NCBI RefSeq assembly: GCF_900496995.4
Contig: NC_044008.1
Coordinates: 1,712,453-1,776,452, forward strand
Direction of reading: 5' to 3'
DNA length: 64,000 bases
Origin: Aquila chrysaetos chrysaetos
Taxonomy: Eukaryota > Chordata > Aves > Accipitriformes > Accipitridae
This document shows, in pieces, positions 1 through 10,312 of this stretch. The position numbers were made by a program, and so were the translations under genes. Each line of letters starts with the position of its first letter. Within the stretch, counting starts at the first letter, position 1. A model generated the notes under the pieces. The model did no database searches. It was not told where the DNA came from and saw nothing but the letters and a program-made list of their open reading frames with translations.

Positions 1-244
1 GTGTTACAGTGAGATATCAGGATAAAAACAAAAGGCTGAACTTGGCCATCCGTAACAGTGACCATCCGTGAGAGCGAACAAAAACCCAGTGCAATGCAAT
101 GCCTCTAAAAGAGAAATCTTGGTCACATGCAAACACGTGCCATCCCCACCCATTGTCAGCCCTCTTTGCTTATGCATGTTTCCTTCTTTCCACTTTAATG
201 ACAGCATCACAGCTGTAATAGTATCTTTGAGGCGATACGGATCT

Positions 245-640
245 CACAATGATAATTCAAATGGAAAAGACCTCTGGAGGTCTCTAGTCTAACCCTCTGC
301 TGAACGCAGGCAGGTTTTGGAGTCAGAGCCAATTTCAAGGTTGGATTGGGTTGCTTAGGGCCTTGCCTGGCTGAGTTTTGATTAATTGTTTTTATTTGTC
401 TTGATATTTCTGAAGACAAATTCCACAGCTTCTTCAAGCCCATCCCAAAGTTTTTCCACCATCATGGGGATTTTCTTTTTCCCTAACACCTAAATGCAGT
501 TTTCCCCTGTGGCAATTTGTTTGCCACTCATCCTTTTTTCCCTACACCTCCAAGGAGAGCCTGGCTCTGTTCTCTCTACAACCACCCGTTCTGTAGTTGA
601 AGTGAGCACAAAGCTGACCACTGAGTATTGGAAGATCTCT
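245..640 (-). repeat. Old CR1 LINE 3' fragment in CPA2 intron
   Basis: Degenerate 3' end of a CR1 non-LTR retrotransposon, antisense to CPA2, in the intron before its penultimate exon. Read on the plus strand it follows the familiar reverse-complement CR1 tail in order: gacctctggaggtctctagt, a gcttagggccttgcctgg-like stretch, ccacagcttcttcaagcc, tttttccaccatcatgggg, and tctctacaaccacccg. It has many substitutions and no coding potential, so it is an old copy. Ends are approximate. No target duplication was recognised, which is usual for CR1. Confidence 0.6.
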
Positions 641-977
641 GACTGCCTTGGGATTTTCTGGTATCTCTTGAACCTTCTCCTGACAAGACAGTCGGTGAGG
701 TGAAACACTGGATGATCAGATATAGAACCTGCTACGATTTAATTCACCTACAATGTCACCTCCCAAAAATACTGTGGAAACTGAGTGCTGTCACTAGTAT
801 GAGTGATTAAGAAATGGATTGATTTGGCACTAGTTTATTGGGGGCTGTGAAAGATTGGAGATTTTGTGAAAGATTGTGGAGATTTCCCCAAGTGTGGTTC
901 AGGTTGGCAAAATCTTAACATTTAGTCTCATTGAGTGTGGCTAGTTCCTGACTCGTCCTTCATCTTCTCCTCTCCAG

Positions 978-1497
978 GATGCCTTGGGAAGAGCTGCCGC
1001 CAATTCCATCCAGTCCCTGTACGGCACCACCTTTACAGTGGGGAGCATTTGCACCACTATCTGTGAGTATTTTGCTAGTCTGAGCTTTTATGGGCTGTTC
1101 CAGGACAACAGTCTCTGTCCCCCCCACTCAAGGTTTCTCCCTCTTGGAAGCAGTGACGCTTCTGTAGAGTGACATGGCCAGTCAAATATCAGAGCGGAGT
1201 GTTCACATAAAAACCTAGTAGTTGTCCCTCAAAAATATAAGAAGTAGGACAGCAGAACTCAAATCAATCCTCTGTTCACCCCTCTGGCTCTTCTCCCTTT
1301 CTCTTTCAGACCAAGCCAGCGGAGGCAGCATTGACTGGAGCTATGATTACGGCATCAAATACTCTTTTGCCTTTGAGCTGCGAGACACGGGTCGCTACGG
1401 TTTCCTCCTGCCAGTCAACCAAATTATCCCAACGGCAGAGGAGACGTGGCTGGGTCTGAAAACAATCATGGAGCATGTGCGAGATAATTCATACTAA
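978..1497 (+). CDS. CPA2: Carboxypeptidase A2-like, last two exons (partial gene)
   Basis: Secreted zinc metallo-carboxypeptidase (M14A) that removes bulky hydrophobic C-terminal residues from dietary peptides. Only the last two coding exons are present, 978-1062 and 1310-1497; the rest lies left of the window. Exon lengths of 85 and 188 bp and the split Tyr codon equal those of the next two genes. The final exon carries the substrate-binding Tyr (mature bovine numbering Y248), I255 of the S1' pocket (an Asp there would mean carboxypeptidase B) and catalytic E270 in FELRDTG. Residue 268 is Ala (SFAFEL), as in CPA2; CPA1 has Thr there. The stretch [19 protein letters not shown] matches human CPA2 as I remember it, while the tail [20 protein letters not shown] is closer to human CPA4. 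The 3' UTR ends after AATAAA at 1594-1599. CPA2 is preferred over CPA4 on the pocket residue and on gene order. Confidence 0.85.
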
Positions 1498-1593
1498 AAG
1501 CTGGGGTGGGAATCGGCTGTTTGTAGCTGCAAGCTCATAAATCCTCTTCCCTTGGTGTGCTTGTGTCAGCTGTAATGATACAGCACCTGGCTG

Positions 1594-1599
1594 AATAAA
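1594..1599 (+). terminator. Poly(A) signal of CPA2-like gene
   Basis: AATAAA lies 97 nt after the stop codon at 1495-1497, giving a short 3' UTR of about 120 nt, similar in compactness to CPA5 and CPA1. Confidence 0.7.
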
Positions 1600-1619
1600 A
1601 ACCCTGCGTGCATTCCTCC

Positions 1620-4115
1620 TACAGCAATACATGTTGGCATATAAAAAGCATTTAACGCTTGTCTTGTTCACTGCGTCTCTGTGCGCATGGTAGACTCCTT
1701 GGATTTTAGGACACAGTTGCGGTCCACTTCAGTGAAACACAGTAGGAACAGTGGCACGAGGAGGATGGAAGACGTGACCACTCGTGTGGCTATGGAGGTG
1801 TCAGAGTGACCTCCCGTGTGCGAGGTGAAGAGCGCAGGCCTTTTCCCACCCAGCTAGAAAAGAAGTCAGCTGAGGGACTTGCGTCAGTGCAGAGGCTGAG
1901 GGGAGATTAAATCTAAGAGCAGAAAGGTGTGCTGGGAAAGGAGGAGATGCTCATCCTAGCTCATGACTACTGCAAACTGTCCTGCCTTACACCCTCTGCA
2001 GCTCTGTCTCTATTAGTAAATGGAAAACGTATTTGCTCTGAGCAACGCTAGCCCTTAGCAGTGTGTTGTACTCCTGCCTGTGCAGGAACCCCCTCCTCAC
2101 AGCCAGTCCTGTCACCAGTGTGGAAACTGGCTCCTGGGGGGGGGGGGGGGGGGGTGAGGGTGCAGGTTTTCTAAACTATTTCTGAAATTTGTGGACTGAA
2201 AGTGATGTGAACTCTTCAGAGCTGCTGAAGCGCTTGAGTGATGAAGCTACATCATCTGGAAAGTTAATTGCTTCACTACTGCAGCATAGCTACAGCTGGG
2301 GGCATTACACCAGCCTGCCTTATGCTCTGCTCCGGTGGTGTCTAGTGGCTGTTTAGCAAGGACAGGGAAGAATTTCTTTTTTGTGCATAACAGCTCCGTG
2401 TTGCTGCTCTTGTCAACCTGGGGGCTCTGACAGGGCTCGCTTCTGGGGGCAGAACAGGCTGGTGCAGAGGGCCTGATGTAAAGCAGCGTAATCCAGGTTT
2501 TGAGACTGATTAAGGGAATTTAATTTCCTTTAACAAGCCTCAGGATGCTGCCAGGCCACCAACTGCTGGTGGGAGGGGGGCGTCTCCTGACCTAATATCC
2601 CCTATCTTTGTCCTGCCCCTTTTCTCCCTCCCAGATTTGCCCCACAGTTGGAGGATGGAGGCGGGAGGACGCCTGCTCTCACCCAGCACGGCCAGTCCGT
2701 GGTCCCTCAAGAGCCTGCCTCCCTCGTTCTGTTGTTCAGCCTGCTAATTTCTTGGGGATTAAGAGCAAACAGCTCAGGGCCGTGCATGGGAGCCACCAAA
2801 GGATCAGAGATTAGCAATCCCTGCTGCTGTTGCGGTGATTATCGAGTCTAACAGGTTTATCTCGATGTCCCGTGACCCCCACCAGCAGCTGGTGAGTTAC
2901 TCACTGCTGCGTGAGCTCAGCGGCAGAGCAAACACACCTGATGCGGCGGGTAAAATGTTAGTTCAGACCCAAAGGACGCGAGGCCGTTGGCAGGGAAGGG
3001 AAGGTGAAGGTGCAGCTGAGGTGTTGGGAAGCACCATGTGGGTTTGTGTTTGGGTTAAGCGTAGCCATTTTGGAAAGCAAACCAGAGCGCGGGGCAGCCA
3101 GTGCTCCCCGCACGTGTCCCCATCCCCTCGGCTCGCAGCCCTGCCTGGTGGCCACCTGCTTCCCAAACTGACCCACCCTTTCAAAATCCCGTCCTCCAAC
3201 TGGTGATAAAACCACCCCGATAAAACCCCACTGACGGGGAGGGCCCAGGGCACACGGTTAGCTCTTGGACCTGGCTGACCTGTTGCCACCAGTGCGTGGA
3301 CCTTGTGGCAGGTGGTGGACAGGAGCTGCGGAGCCCAGCGAGCCTTGGCCGGAGTTGTAGACCTGTGACCTTGTCCTGGCTTTGAACCTCATTCCAACCA
3401 TCCAGGTCTTGAGGCCGCCTGGCCCCGCTTCTTCTAAGTGTGTGGCTTGATGGCAAATGCATCCAGTTTTTGGACCCCTGGCACCAAAAAGACCTGGAGC
3501 AAGAACCGATGGAGGCCACCGAGAGGAACAGGAGGATGCGTCCCATGATGGGATGCTGAGGGAGATGGGCTGGTTTGGCCTGGACATGAGACAGCTTTGC
3601 GGCGGGGGGGACCTAGCAGGGACCCTCCCATCCCTATGAAGAGGTTATTGAGAAAACGGAGCCAAACTCTTCACCACAAAGCGTGATGGGAGAGACAATG
3701 GCACCTGCTGAAATAAGAGAGAGCCAGGCTGGACATAGGAAAATGCTTTTACACCAGGAGGACAGTCCAACAGTGGGACACAACGCCCAGAGGGGCTGTG
3801 CAGCCTTCATCCTTGGAGGACTCCAAGACCCAACGTGGAGGGACCTGGTCTGGCCCCAGAGGTGACCTTGCTTCTTCCAGAAGGTCGGATACAGACCTCC
3901 TGCAGTCCTTCCCACCTCAACTACCCCATGATCCTGCCTCAGCGAGCACCTCTACGCTGGCACCGCTGGCCAGGACCAGCTCACCAACATCACTGGTTCC
4001 GCATTATGAAACCGTAACGGACCCCCCCCGACTGCAGCACCTTCCCCATGGCACAGCCTGCTGTCGGTGCAACTGGAAAGACGACCTGGTTTTAATGGGA
4101 AAAAAAAGACAGATA
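1620..4115. other. Intergenic DNA between CPA2-like and CPA5, no gene seen
   Basis: No open frame here shows carboxypeptidase or other recognisable protein similarity, and the ORFs that exist lack plausible splice context. A CPA4 gene, which lies between CPA2 and CPA5 in human, is absent from this interval. The only distinctive sequence is an uninterrupted run of 19 G at 2136-2154. Confidence 0.6.
2136..2154 (+). repeat. Poly-G run, 19 nt
   Basis: An uninterrupted stretch of 19 guanines, likely length-polymorphic and a possible G-quadruplex former. Exact length in the assembly may be unreliable because such runs are hard to sequence. Confidence 0.85.
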
Positions 4116-4119
4116 GAAG

Positions 4120-4865
4120 ATGTCTGCTAAAATACTGACCGAGATGATGTCTGCCGGCTTGGGAACCCAGCCCGGGAACCTGGAGCATCCTTGACAAGCG
4201 CGGGCGGGAGCTCAGGTGCATCGCAGATAAGCGCACAACAAAGACGCTGCTATAACCCACGGAACAAAGACGCTGCTATAACCTGCGGAACAAAGAAACC
4301 ACTATAACGAACTGACCTCCTAAGACAGCAGAAGTCAGCACTGGCTGCTCCAGTAGCTGCTGTCCTGCTCCCACTCAAGTACCTACACTAAAGACATAAA
4401 AATAACTCGCTTTCTACCCCAAAACGAGCCCCTCTTTCTCTCTCTGAGCATTACCCCCAGGTGAACGTCCCTGTGCGACCCCTTGGACCTTCGCTAGGGA
4501 TGCCTGGATCCGGGCTCCGTGATGCCCAGCGTCTTTGAAGTGAAACTTCATCCATTGTCAACTGGCCCTGCTCCTGGGAGCGGTTTGATGAACGGCACTG
4601 GTAATAATTTGAATGATATATTTTGAATTTTTTATATATATACCTATGTGTGTGCATCTAAGTAATTAATCGTAAATATATATGTTTATATGCTTGCTTT
4701 TCTGCTAGTAATTTTGTAGTAACTTGTAATATACACTTGCTTTACTAATAGTAATCTGTAATAAAGAAATTAATGGAAACAAAGGCTGTGTCCTTGTGTA
4801 CTATGGGGTCCTACGACCCCACCGTCGCCACCGTGGGTTGGGTGGTGACTGTGACCGTGACACCT
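4120..4865 (+). mobile_element. Probable old solo LTR (endogenous retrovirus fossil)
   Basis: The layout resembles an avian retroviral LTR. A U3-like part carries short tandem direct repeats (4237-4314). A TATA-like cataaaaataact near 4396 is followed by a CT-rich R-like stretch ending in ctctctctgagcatt. A U5-like part and an AATAAA-type signal near 4760 follow. No coding region of such an element is attached, so if the call is right this is a solo, non-coding fossil, probably old. Family not assigned; ends are approximate. Confidence 0.35.
4237..4314 (+). repeat. Three-copy 26-bp tandem repeat
   Basis: Three adjacent 26-bp units begin at 4237, 4263 and 4289, each starting aacaaag. Units 1 and 2 differ at two positions, and unit 3 is diverged in its second half. 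They lie inside the LTR-like segment, where U3 enhancer repeats would be expected. Confidence 0.8.
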
Positions 4866-5107
4866 ACTTGCCCCAAGCCGGGTGCACGGGCACGCATCCT
4901 CCCTGGCCGCCCGCGGCAGGACCTGAGCGGTGAGGAAGACGTTATCGGATCCTCCCTAATTTGGCTGCTCTTTTATTGACTTCGCCAAATAAAGCAAACA
5001 TTTGGGCTCCTGGGAGCCGTTCCCGGCTAATCTGTTTGTTGCTGCTGGCTCCGCGGGGACGGCAGATGTGGCCTTGGTGAGAAGGTCCGCGAGTGCCCCC
5101 GGAGCGC

Positions 5108-5126
5108 TATATAGGGGGCTATAAAT
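5108..5126 (+). promoter_or_regulatory. TATA boxes of CPA5
   Basis: Two TATA elements, TATATAG at 5108-5114 and TATAAAT at 5120-5126, lie 56 and 44 nt upstream of the CPA5 start codon (5164). A transcription start about 30 nt downstream gives a very short leader, usual for pancreatic enzyme genes. The start codon sits in a strong context, CTCACCATGAAG. Confidence 0.75.
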
Positions 5127-5163
5127 GCCCTCGGGGGCTGAGGTTCATCTACGTCCACTCACC

Positions 5164-8100
5164 ATGAAGATCCTCCTGGTCTTCGCCACCCTCGTGGCAG
5201 CCGCCTGCGGCGAGCAGCTTTTCGTGGGGTGAGTCCTGCTGAAAGCAAGGGGTGGTGGGGCACCCTGGGTGGGGACGGGGACCGGGGTGAGGGATGCCTG
5301 GCCTCATCCGCCTTCCTTTGGGGTCAACAAGAAGGGTGACATCCCGAAGGAGGGAAATCCATCAGCTTTTGCTGCATGGACACCAGGAAAGATGTGGGTT
5401 TTTTACCCTGGCTTTGCAGGGAGGTTTTGAGCGCCCTCCTGGCCACCGCAGTGGGTAGAAATTAGGGGGTGCTAAATCCTGAGAGCATCACCCCAAGCTG
5501 TTCCAGGGGAAGGACTGAACTGAGAGGGGAAAACCTTGCTGCTGGGGAAGGAGAGTGTTTCCTTCTTCGCTGGGGGCTGTATCCATCCCCGGGGGAGCCC
5601 AGCCAGGCTGGAGCAGAGGCTATGCTGGGAAATATCTAACATAGAGGTAGGTATAGAGAGAACATATCCATATGTTAGATATTTACTACCATTTTGGGAG
5701 GTCTGTGATCGACAGAAGGGTGGAGACTGCCTCGGGCTCTCTGGCACTTGCCGTTTTTCCTATTGCGGCTATTCTGAACCTGCATTTTTTCACTCTCGAC
5801 ACAAAACCTCCAGCAACTGATGCGCTTTCCAACCTGTCGAGCCGGCGTAGACCTTTCACTGTCTCCACCCATCCCACGATGGGGCCATGTCAGTGCTGGA
5901 GGCTCAGGTCCTTTCCCCCTGCTCCCGTGATCCCTCCTGCATGTGCTGACGGCTCTGCCTCCCTGCAGGGACCAGGTCCTCCGCGTCACGGCCAGCAACG
6001 ATGAGCAGATCACCCTGCTCAGGGCGCTGGGTGAGCAGGCAGAGCTGCAGGTGAGCTGCGATGTGGTCCCGAGCATCCCCTGGTGTAAAACAGAGACCCT
6101 GGTGACATCCAAAGCTCCCTCCTTCTTTTGAGCTCACATCCAATTTTCCTTCCCGTTTTGGATACTTATAACTGTATAAATATAATATTTAGCTTGAGGA
6201 ACTTTGAGTTCAGCCCTCCTGTTTCAGACAAAGTGGGAACACCCCGGCCACTGCAGCATTGTCGTACCCAGGCTGAGTATTCAGGTCTAAAAAGCCATTG
6301 CATTTTTTTTTGGCTTGAATTACAACGTGACTCTCCTCCTGCTGCGTTTTCCCTGGTTGCTTCGGTGGGGGCGGGGGGGGTGAATCCCGGTGAACAATTT
6401 GAGCAGCAGGAGAGATTTGGGTGGTGGGGAACAGCATCTGCATCGCAAAGCTGATGTAAGGAGATAGGTCTATCAAATTAAAGAGCAAGACCAGCACACA
6501 GCAACCCCGGTGTCTCATTGTGTCTGCTCAAATCACAAAACCTCATCATTCAAAGGGGTGTTTACAGCCAACATGTAACTTGGGCTGAAACATGTTTCTG
6601 TAGAAGATCCATTGATTGAGGCAAATGATTGACCCTGACCCAACCTGGTACCCATGTGTGTCCCAAAATTTGTCCAAAGACCTTTTTAAATTCTTCAATG
6701 GAAACTTTTATGAGACCCCTTTTGGTGTTGGGGAGCTCAGGGGATGAGCACCAGCATGGGACGGGGCCGAGCTCTCTCCTCTCCTCTACACCAGGTTGAC
6801 TTTTGGCTTGACCCCACCAGCCCCAGTCACCCAGCTGACCTGCGGGTGCCCTTTCCCAGCCTCCAAGCAGTCAAAATCTTCCTGGAGTCCAATAGCATTT
6901 CCTACAGCATCATGATCGAGGATGTACAGGTAAGGGCTGTGGTGGGGAGCTGGATGAGCTCCTGCAGCTCAGTCCCAAGAAAAGGTCCAAAAAGTTGGAA
7001 ACCATGAGGAGACAGAAGAAAAACCCAACCACCTGCTCCTTCCAGCCTGTTTGATGTTGTGGGTTTGTTTTTTTTTTTTCCCCCTCCTAAACAGGAATTA
7101 GTGGATGAGGAAAAGAGAGCCATGATGAAGTCTAGGAGGATAGAGAGAAGCACCCGCACATTCGATTTTGCCTCCTACCACACGATAGACGAGGTACTTT
7201 GCTCTGCAGAGCATTTGTTTCATCTTGCTAGGGTCACGCTCAGCCCGTGCCATGGTTGCATCCATGTGGTGATATTTGTGGTGGCAGGCGAGACCCCCCT
7301 GGGACATGTCTGTTCTCCTTGGGTGGAGGTTTTAGCTGAGCTGAGAGACCGGGCATCCCTCCACGTGCAGTGTGGCCTCTCCTGGCATCTCCCCACCTTG
7401 CTGGAAGACATCTTCAACTTCATTTTGGGGGGTCAAACCCTGTGCTTGGAGCCCAGTGGGTGACTGACAGAGGTTATTATGGTGTTGGGGTATCTCAGAG
7501 CTTTTCCCCCCCCGCCCTGTTCATCTGCTTTTGCAAAAACCTTTGCGATGTGCACCTCCCTGCTCACCTGGAGGTCCAAGTACCTGGTCTTCTCCGGGGG
7601 AGCTCTGCATGTTGCATCTGGCACCAGATACCCTAAAAACCAAAAGGAAAGCCAGGGTGAGCCTCGTGACGCAGCAGCTCCTGCTTTCAGATCTACGACT
7701 GGATGGACATGCTGGTAGATGATCATCCCAGCCTCGTTAGCAAGATCCAGATCGGGCAGAGCTACGAGAACAGACCCTTGTACGTGCTGAAGGTGGGTAC
7801 TGGGGACACCCTCACCTTGCCCAGCCCTGGGAGGGCACGGGGCTGAAATCCCCCCTCTCCGTGCAGTTCAGCACCGGGGGATCGAATCGGCCGGCCATCT
7901 GGCTGGACACAGGCATCCACTCGCGGGAATGGATCACGCAAGCCACCGGCGTCTGGACGGCCAACAAGGTAACCATGTGCCCTGGGACCCCAATTCTTAC
8001 CCCAGCCCTTCTTTAACACCTCCCTGAGGGGCACCAAGGCAGCTCCCGCTCTCCTGCCCACGCAGATCGCCGAGGAATACGGCCAGGACCCCTCCATCAC

Positions 8101-9511
8101 CGCCATCCTGGACAGCATGGACATCTTCTTTGAGATCGTCACCAACCCTGATGGCTATGCCTTCACCCACAGCTCCGTGAGTGCAGGGACAACTTCTCCC
8201 AGCTCTCGTCTCTGGCAACCGTGGCTGGCCCCAGTTTTTGGGTGGGGAGGGATGTTCTTTCCCATGTGGGATGGTGAGTGGGTGGAGGTGGCTTCCTCCC
8301 ATCCCTGGAGATGCTTGGGCAGGAGGGTGGCATCTGTGCCCCCGAGGAGGTGGGATTCACATCCCTGTGACGGTCTCGCCCATATCTGCTCCTAGAACCG
8401 CATGTGGCGCAAGACGAGGTCCATCAACGCCGGCTCCCACTGCGTTGGCGTGGACCCCAACCGAAACTGGGACGCAGGCTTTGGAGGTGAGAGACGGGCC
8501 ACCAGGTCGCCGTGCTGGGCATCGCTCGTGCCTCAAAGCATCGAAGCTTCCTGCTAGAGGGGAGAAACCTGGGGGCTAGAAACCCTTCTCCAGGGCAGCC
8601 CCTCTACATGGTGCCTCCTCCGCCATGCCCCAGGCGCCGGCTCCAGCGGCAACCCCTGCTCCGAGACCTACCGCGGCCCTTACCCCCACTCTGAGAGAGA
8701 AGTGAAAGCCATCGTGGACTTCATCCGCGGCCACGGGAACGTGAAATCGGTCATCTCCATCCACAGCTACTCCCAGATGCTGCTTTTCCCCTACGGCTAC
8801 AAGACAGCACCCGCGCCCAACCACCAGGAACTGGTGAGATGGCCCCAAAATGGAGACACGGGGCTGTGAGCACCAGCCTTGCTGGAAAAGTCAGGTCGGA
8901 TCATCCCAGGACCCTCCCTGCTCCTCTCATTAGACGCAGCCTGCACATTGAAGCCCATTACCTGGTCCTTAGAGGGAGGGCAATTGCAAGATGTACCCCC
9001 CCCATCCATCAAAAATTAAGGGTGTCTTGGGGAAAAGCAAGAGCAGAGGGGGTGGGAAACGATGCTGGGCTCTAGACCTCACTGCCCTGGGGTTTCCACT
9101 GTCCCAGGGTCTTGGTCCACCAGGTCTCACCACTTTTGGGCTCTCCCTTGCAGAATGAACTGGCTAAAAAGGCGGTGAGCGACTTGGCCGCCGTGTATGG
9201 GACGAAATACACCTACGGCAGCACCGCGGACACCATCTGTACGTGCCCCTTCCTCACCCCGCAGCGTTGCGTCCGCCACGAATGCTCAACGTTGGGCTCA
9301 CATCTCCCCTCCTCTCCCCGCAGACTTGGCAGACGGGACCACCATCGACTGGGCCTACGACAACGGGGTGAAATATTCCTTCACCTTCGAGCTGAGGGAC
9401 ACGGGACGCTACGGCTTCCTCCTGCCCAGCACCCAGATCATCCCCACCGCTACCGAGACCTGGCCGGCCCTGCTGGACATCATGATCCACGTCCTGGAGC
9501 ATCCGTACTAA
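5164..9511 (+). CDS. CPA5: Carboxypeptidase A5-like preproenzyme, complete
   Basis: Secreted zinc carboxypeptidase of the M14A family, 419 aa. Exons: 5164-5228, 5969-6050, 6795-6929, 7095-7193, 7691-7792, 7867-7968, 8066-8176, 8396-8486, 8634-8833, 9154-9238, 9324-9511. Residues 1-16 are a signal peptide ([16 protein letters not shown]) and about 17-110 the activation segment, ending near RRIERST. Zinc ligands are H179, E182 (GIHSREW) and H306 (SIHSYSQ). Substrate residues R237 and N254-R255 (DPNRNW), Y358, I365 and catalytic E380 are intact. CPA5 is chosen over CPA1 on [29 protein letters not shown] and ELAKKAV, which resemble human CPA5 as I recall it, and on position next to CPA1. Oddities: the residues after Y358 read LADGTT where its neighbours have QASGG, and exon 4 is one codon shorter than in CPA1. 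Confidence 0.9.
5630..5684 (+). repeat. Perfect 14-bp inverted repeat in CPA5 intron 1
   Basis: Left arm AAATATCTAACATA (5630-5643) and right arm TATGTTAGATATTT (5671-5684) are exact reverse complements around a 27-nt loop. The arms are AT-rich within a GC-rich intron. The structure could be a hairpin RNA or a small palindromic transposon remnant; neither is shown. Confidence 0.8.
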
Positions 9512-9544
9512 AGCTGGCGCCTTCCACGGCGTCCCCCTCATCTC

Positions 9545-9550
9545 AATAAA
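9545..9550 (+). terminator. Poly(A) signal of CPA5
   Basis: AATAAA (overlapping a second, AATAAT-like motif) begins 34 nt after the stop codon, giving a very short 3' UTR. Confidence 0.8.
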
Positions 9551-9569
9551 TAATCTTGGAGACTCTTTA

Positions 9570-10200
9570 CGGTTTAGAGCTGGCGCCTTTATTTTTCATG
9601 CTAAACTTCCAAAAAAGGGTGAAAAAGGTTTCCCAGCCCTGCAGGTGTTTATTCCCTGCCTCATGGCTTTGGCCGTACAAGTCCCCATCCTTTGGGACCA
9701 ACAGCCCTGAAGCACCTGGGAGGAGATGGGTGGTTTTTTTGGGCAACCAAACCCAAATTTGTGGGTTTTTTTGGACAGCACTGCTCCATCGTCCCTTCCC
9801 TGGGGGCTGCGAGGAGGGACACTGGGCACCCTCAGGGCCGTCGCTGGGTGCAAAGTGCTTTCAGGCATTTGCTCTTTTATTTTTGCCACCTGGGATGACC
9901 GTCACCCGCTCTGACCTCTGTCCCGTGCCAAACTTTAAACCAATTTCCCTGCCGCCACCACCACGGCCATGGTTCGGGTATCCAGCTCACCGAGTCCCCC
10001 CATGCAAAAATCTGCATCTCACACTTTCTCCACCCAAATTTATCTTTTTCCTCCCCCCAGCCGGCACCTCCCCGCCTCTCGCCCCGCTGGCGGGTGACTC
10101 ACCGACGGCTCCGGCCGGTTCCCAGTACGGGTTTGGCCGGGACTGGGAGGGCGGACGGCAGGGCTGCGGTGCCCAACCTTGCCCGGTGCCAGCCGGAGCC
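9570..10200. other. Short CPA5-CPA1 intergenic spacer
   Basis: About 0.7 kb separates the CPA5 poly(A) signal from the CPA1 promoter. I see no exon, RNA gene or recognisable repeat. Its right end is CG-rich and merges into the CPA1 promoter. Confidence 0.6.
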
Positions 10201-10212
10201 TTCCCACAGCCC

Positions 10213-10230
10213 TGGGAAAGGGGACACCTG
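10213..10230 (-). promoter_or_regulatory. PTF1-like acinar enhancer site of CPA1
   Basis: On the minus strand the sequence is CAGGTG, five bases, then TTTCCCA: an E-box and a TC-box one helical turn apart. This is the bipartite arrangement bound by the pancreatic factor PTF1 (PTF1A, an E protein and RBPJ/RBPJL), known from acinar digestive enzyme promoters. It lies about 85 nt upstream of the CPA1 start codon and just upstream of the TATA-like element. Binding is inferred. Confidence 0.6.
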
Positions 10231-10257
10231 CGGGGGGGTGGGGGGGCCGCCGACGGG

Positions 10258-10265
10258 ATTTAAGA
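10258..10265 (+). promoter_or_regulatory. TATA-like element of CPA1
   Basis: A TTTAAGAG-type element lies about 50 nt upstream of the CPA1 ATG at 10313, the same spacing as the clearer TATAAAT of CPA5. Confidence 0.5.
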
Positions 10266-10312
10266 GGTCCCGGAGTGCCGTCGGGACGTGGAACGGGCAC
10301 TTTCGGCTGACG

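Noticed and set aside
5-977. Search for the preceding CPA2 exon (zinc His loop SIHSYSQ)
   Set aside because: No frame gives this motif here; the intron must extend beyond the left edge of the window.
5028-5070. Possible PTF1 site upstream of CPA5 (CAGATG and TTCCC)
   Set aside because: The two half sites are about 30 bp apart with a weak E-box and a partial TC-box, unlike the clear CPA1 site.
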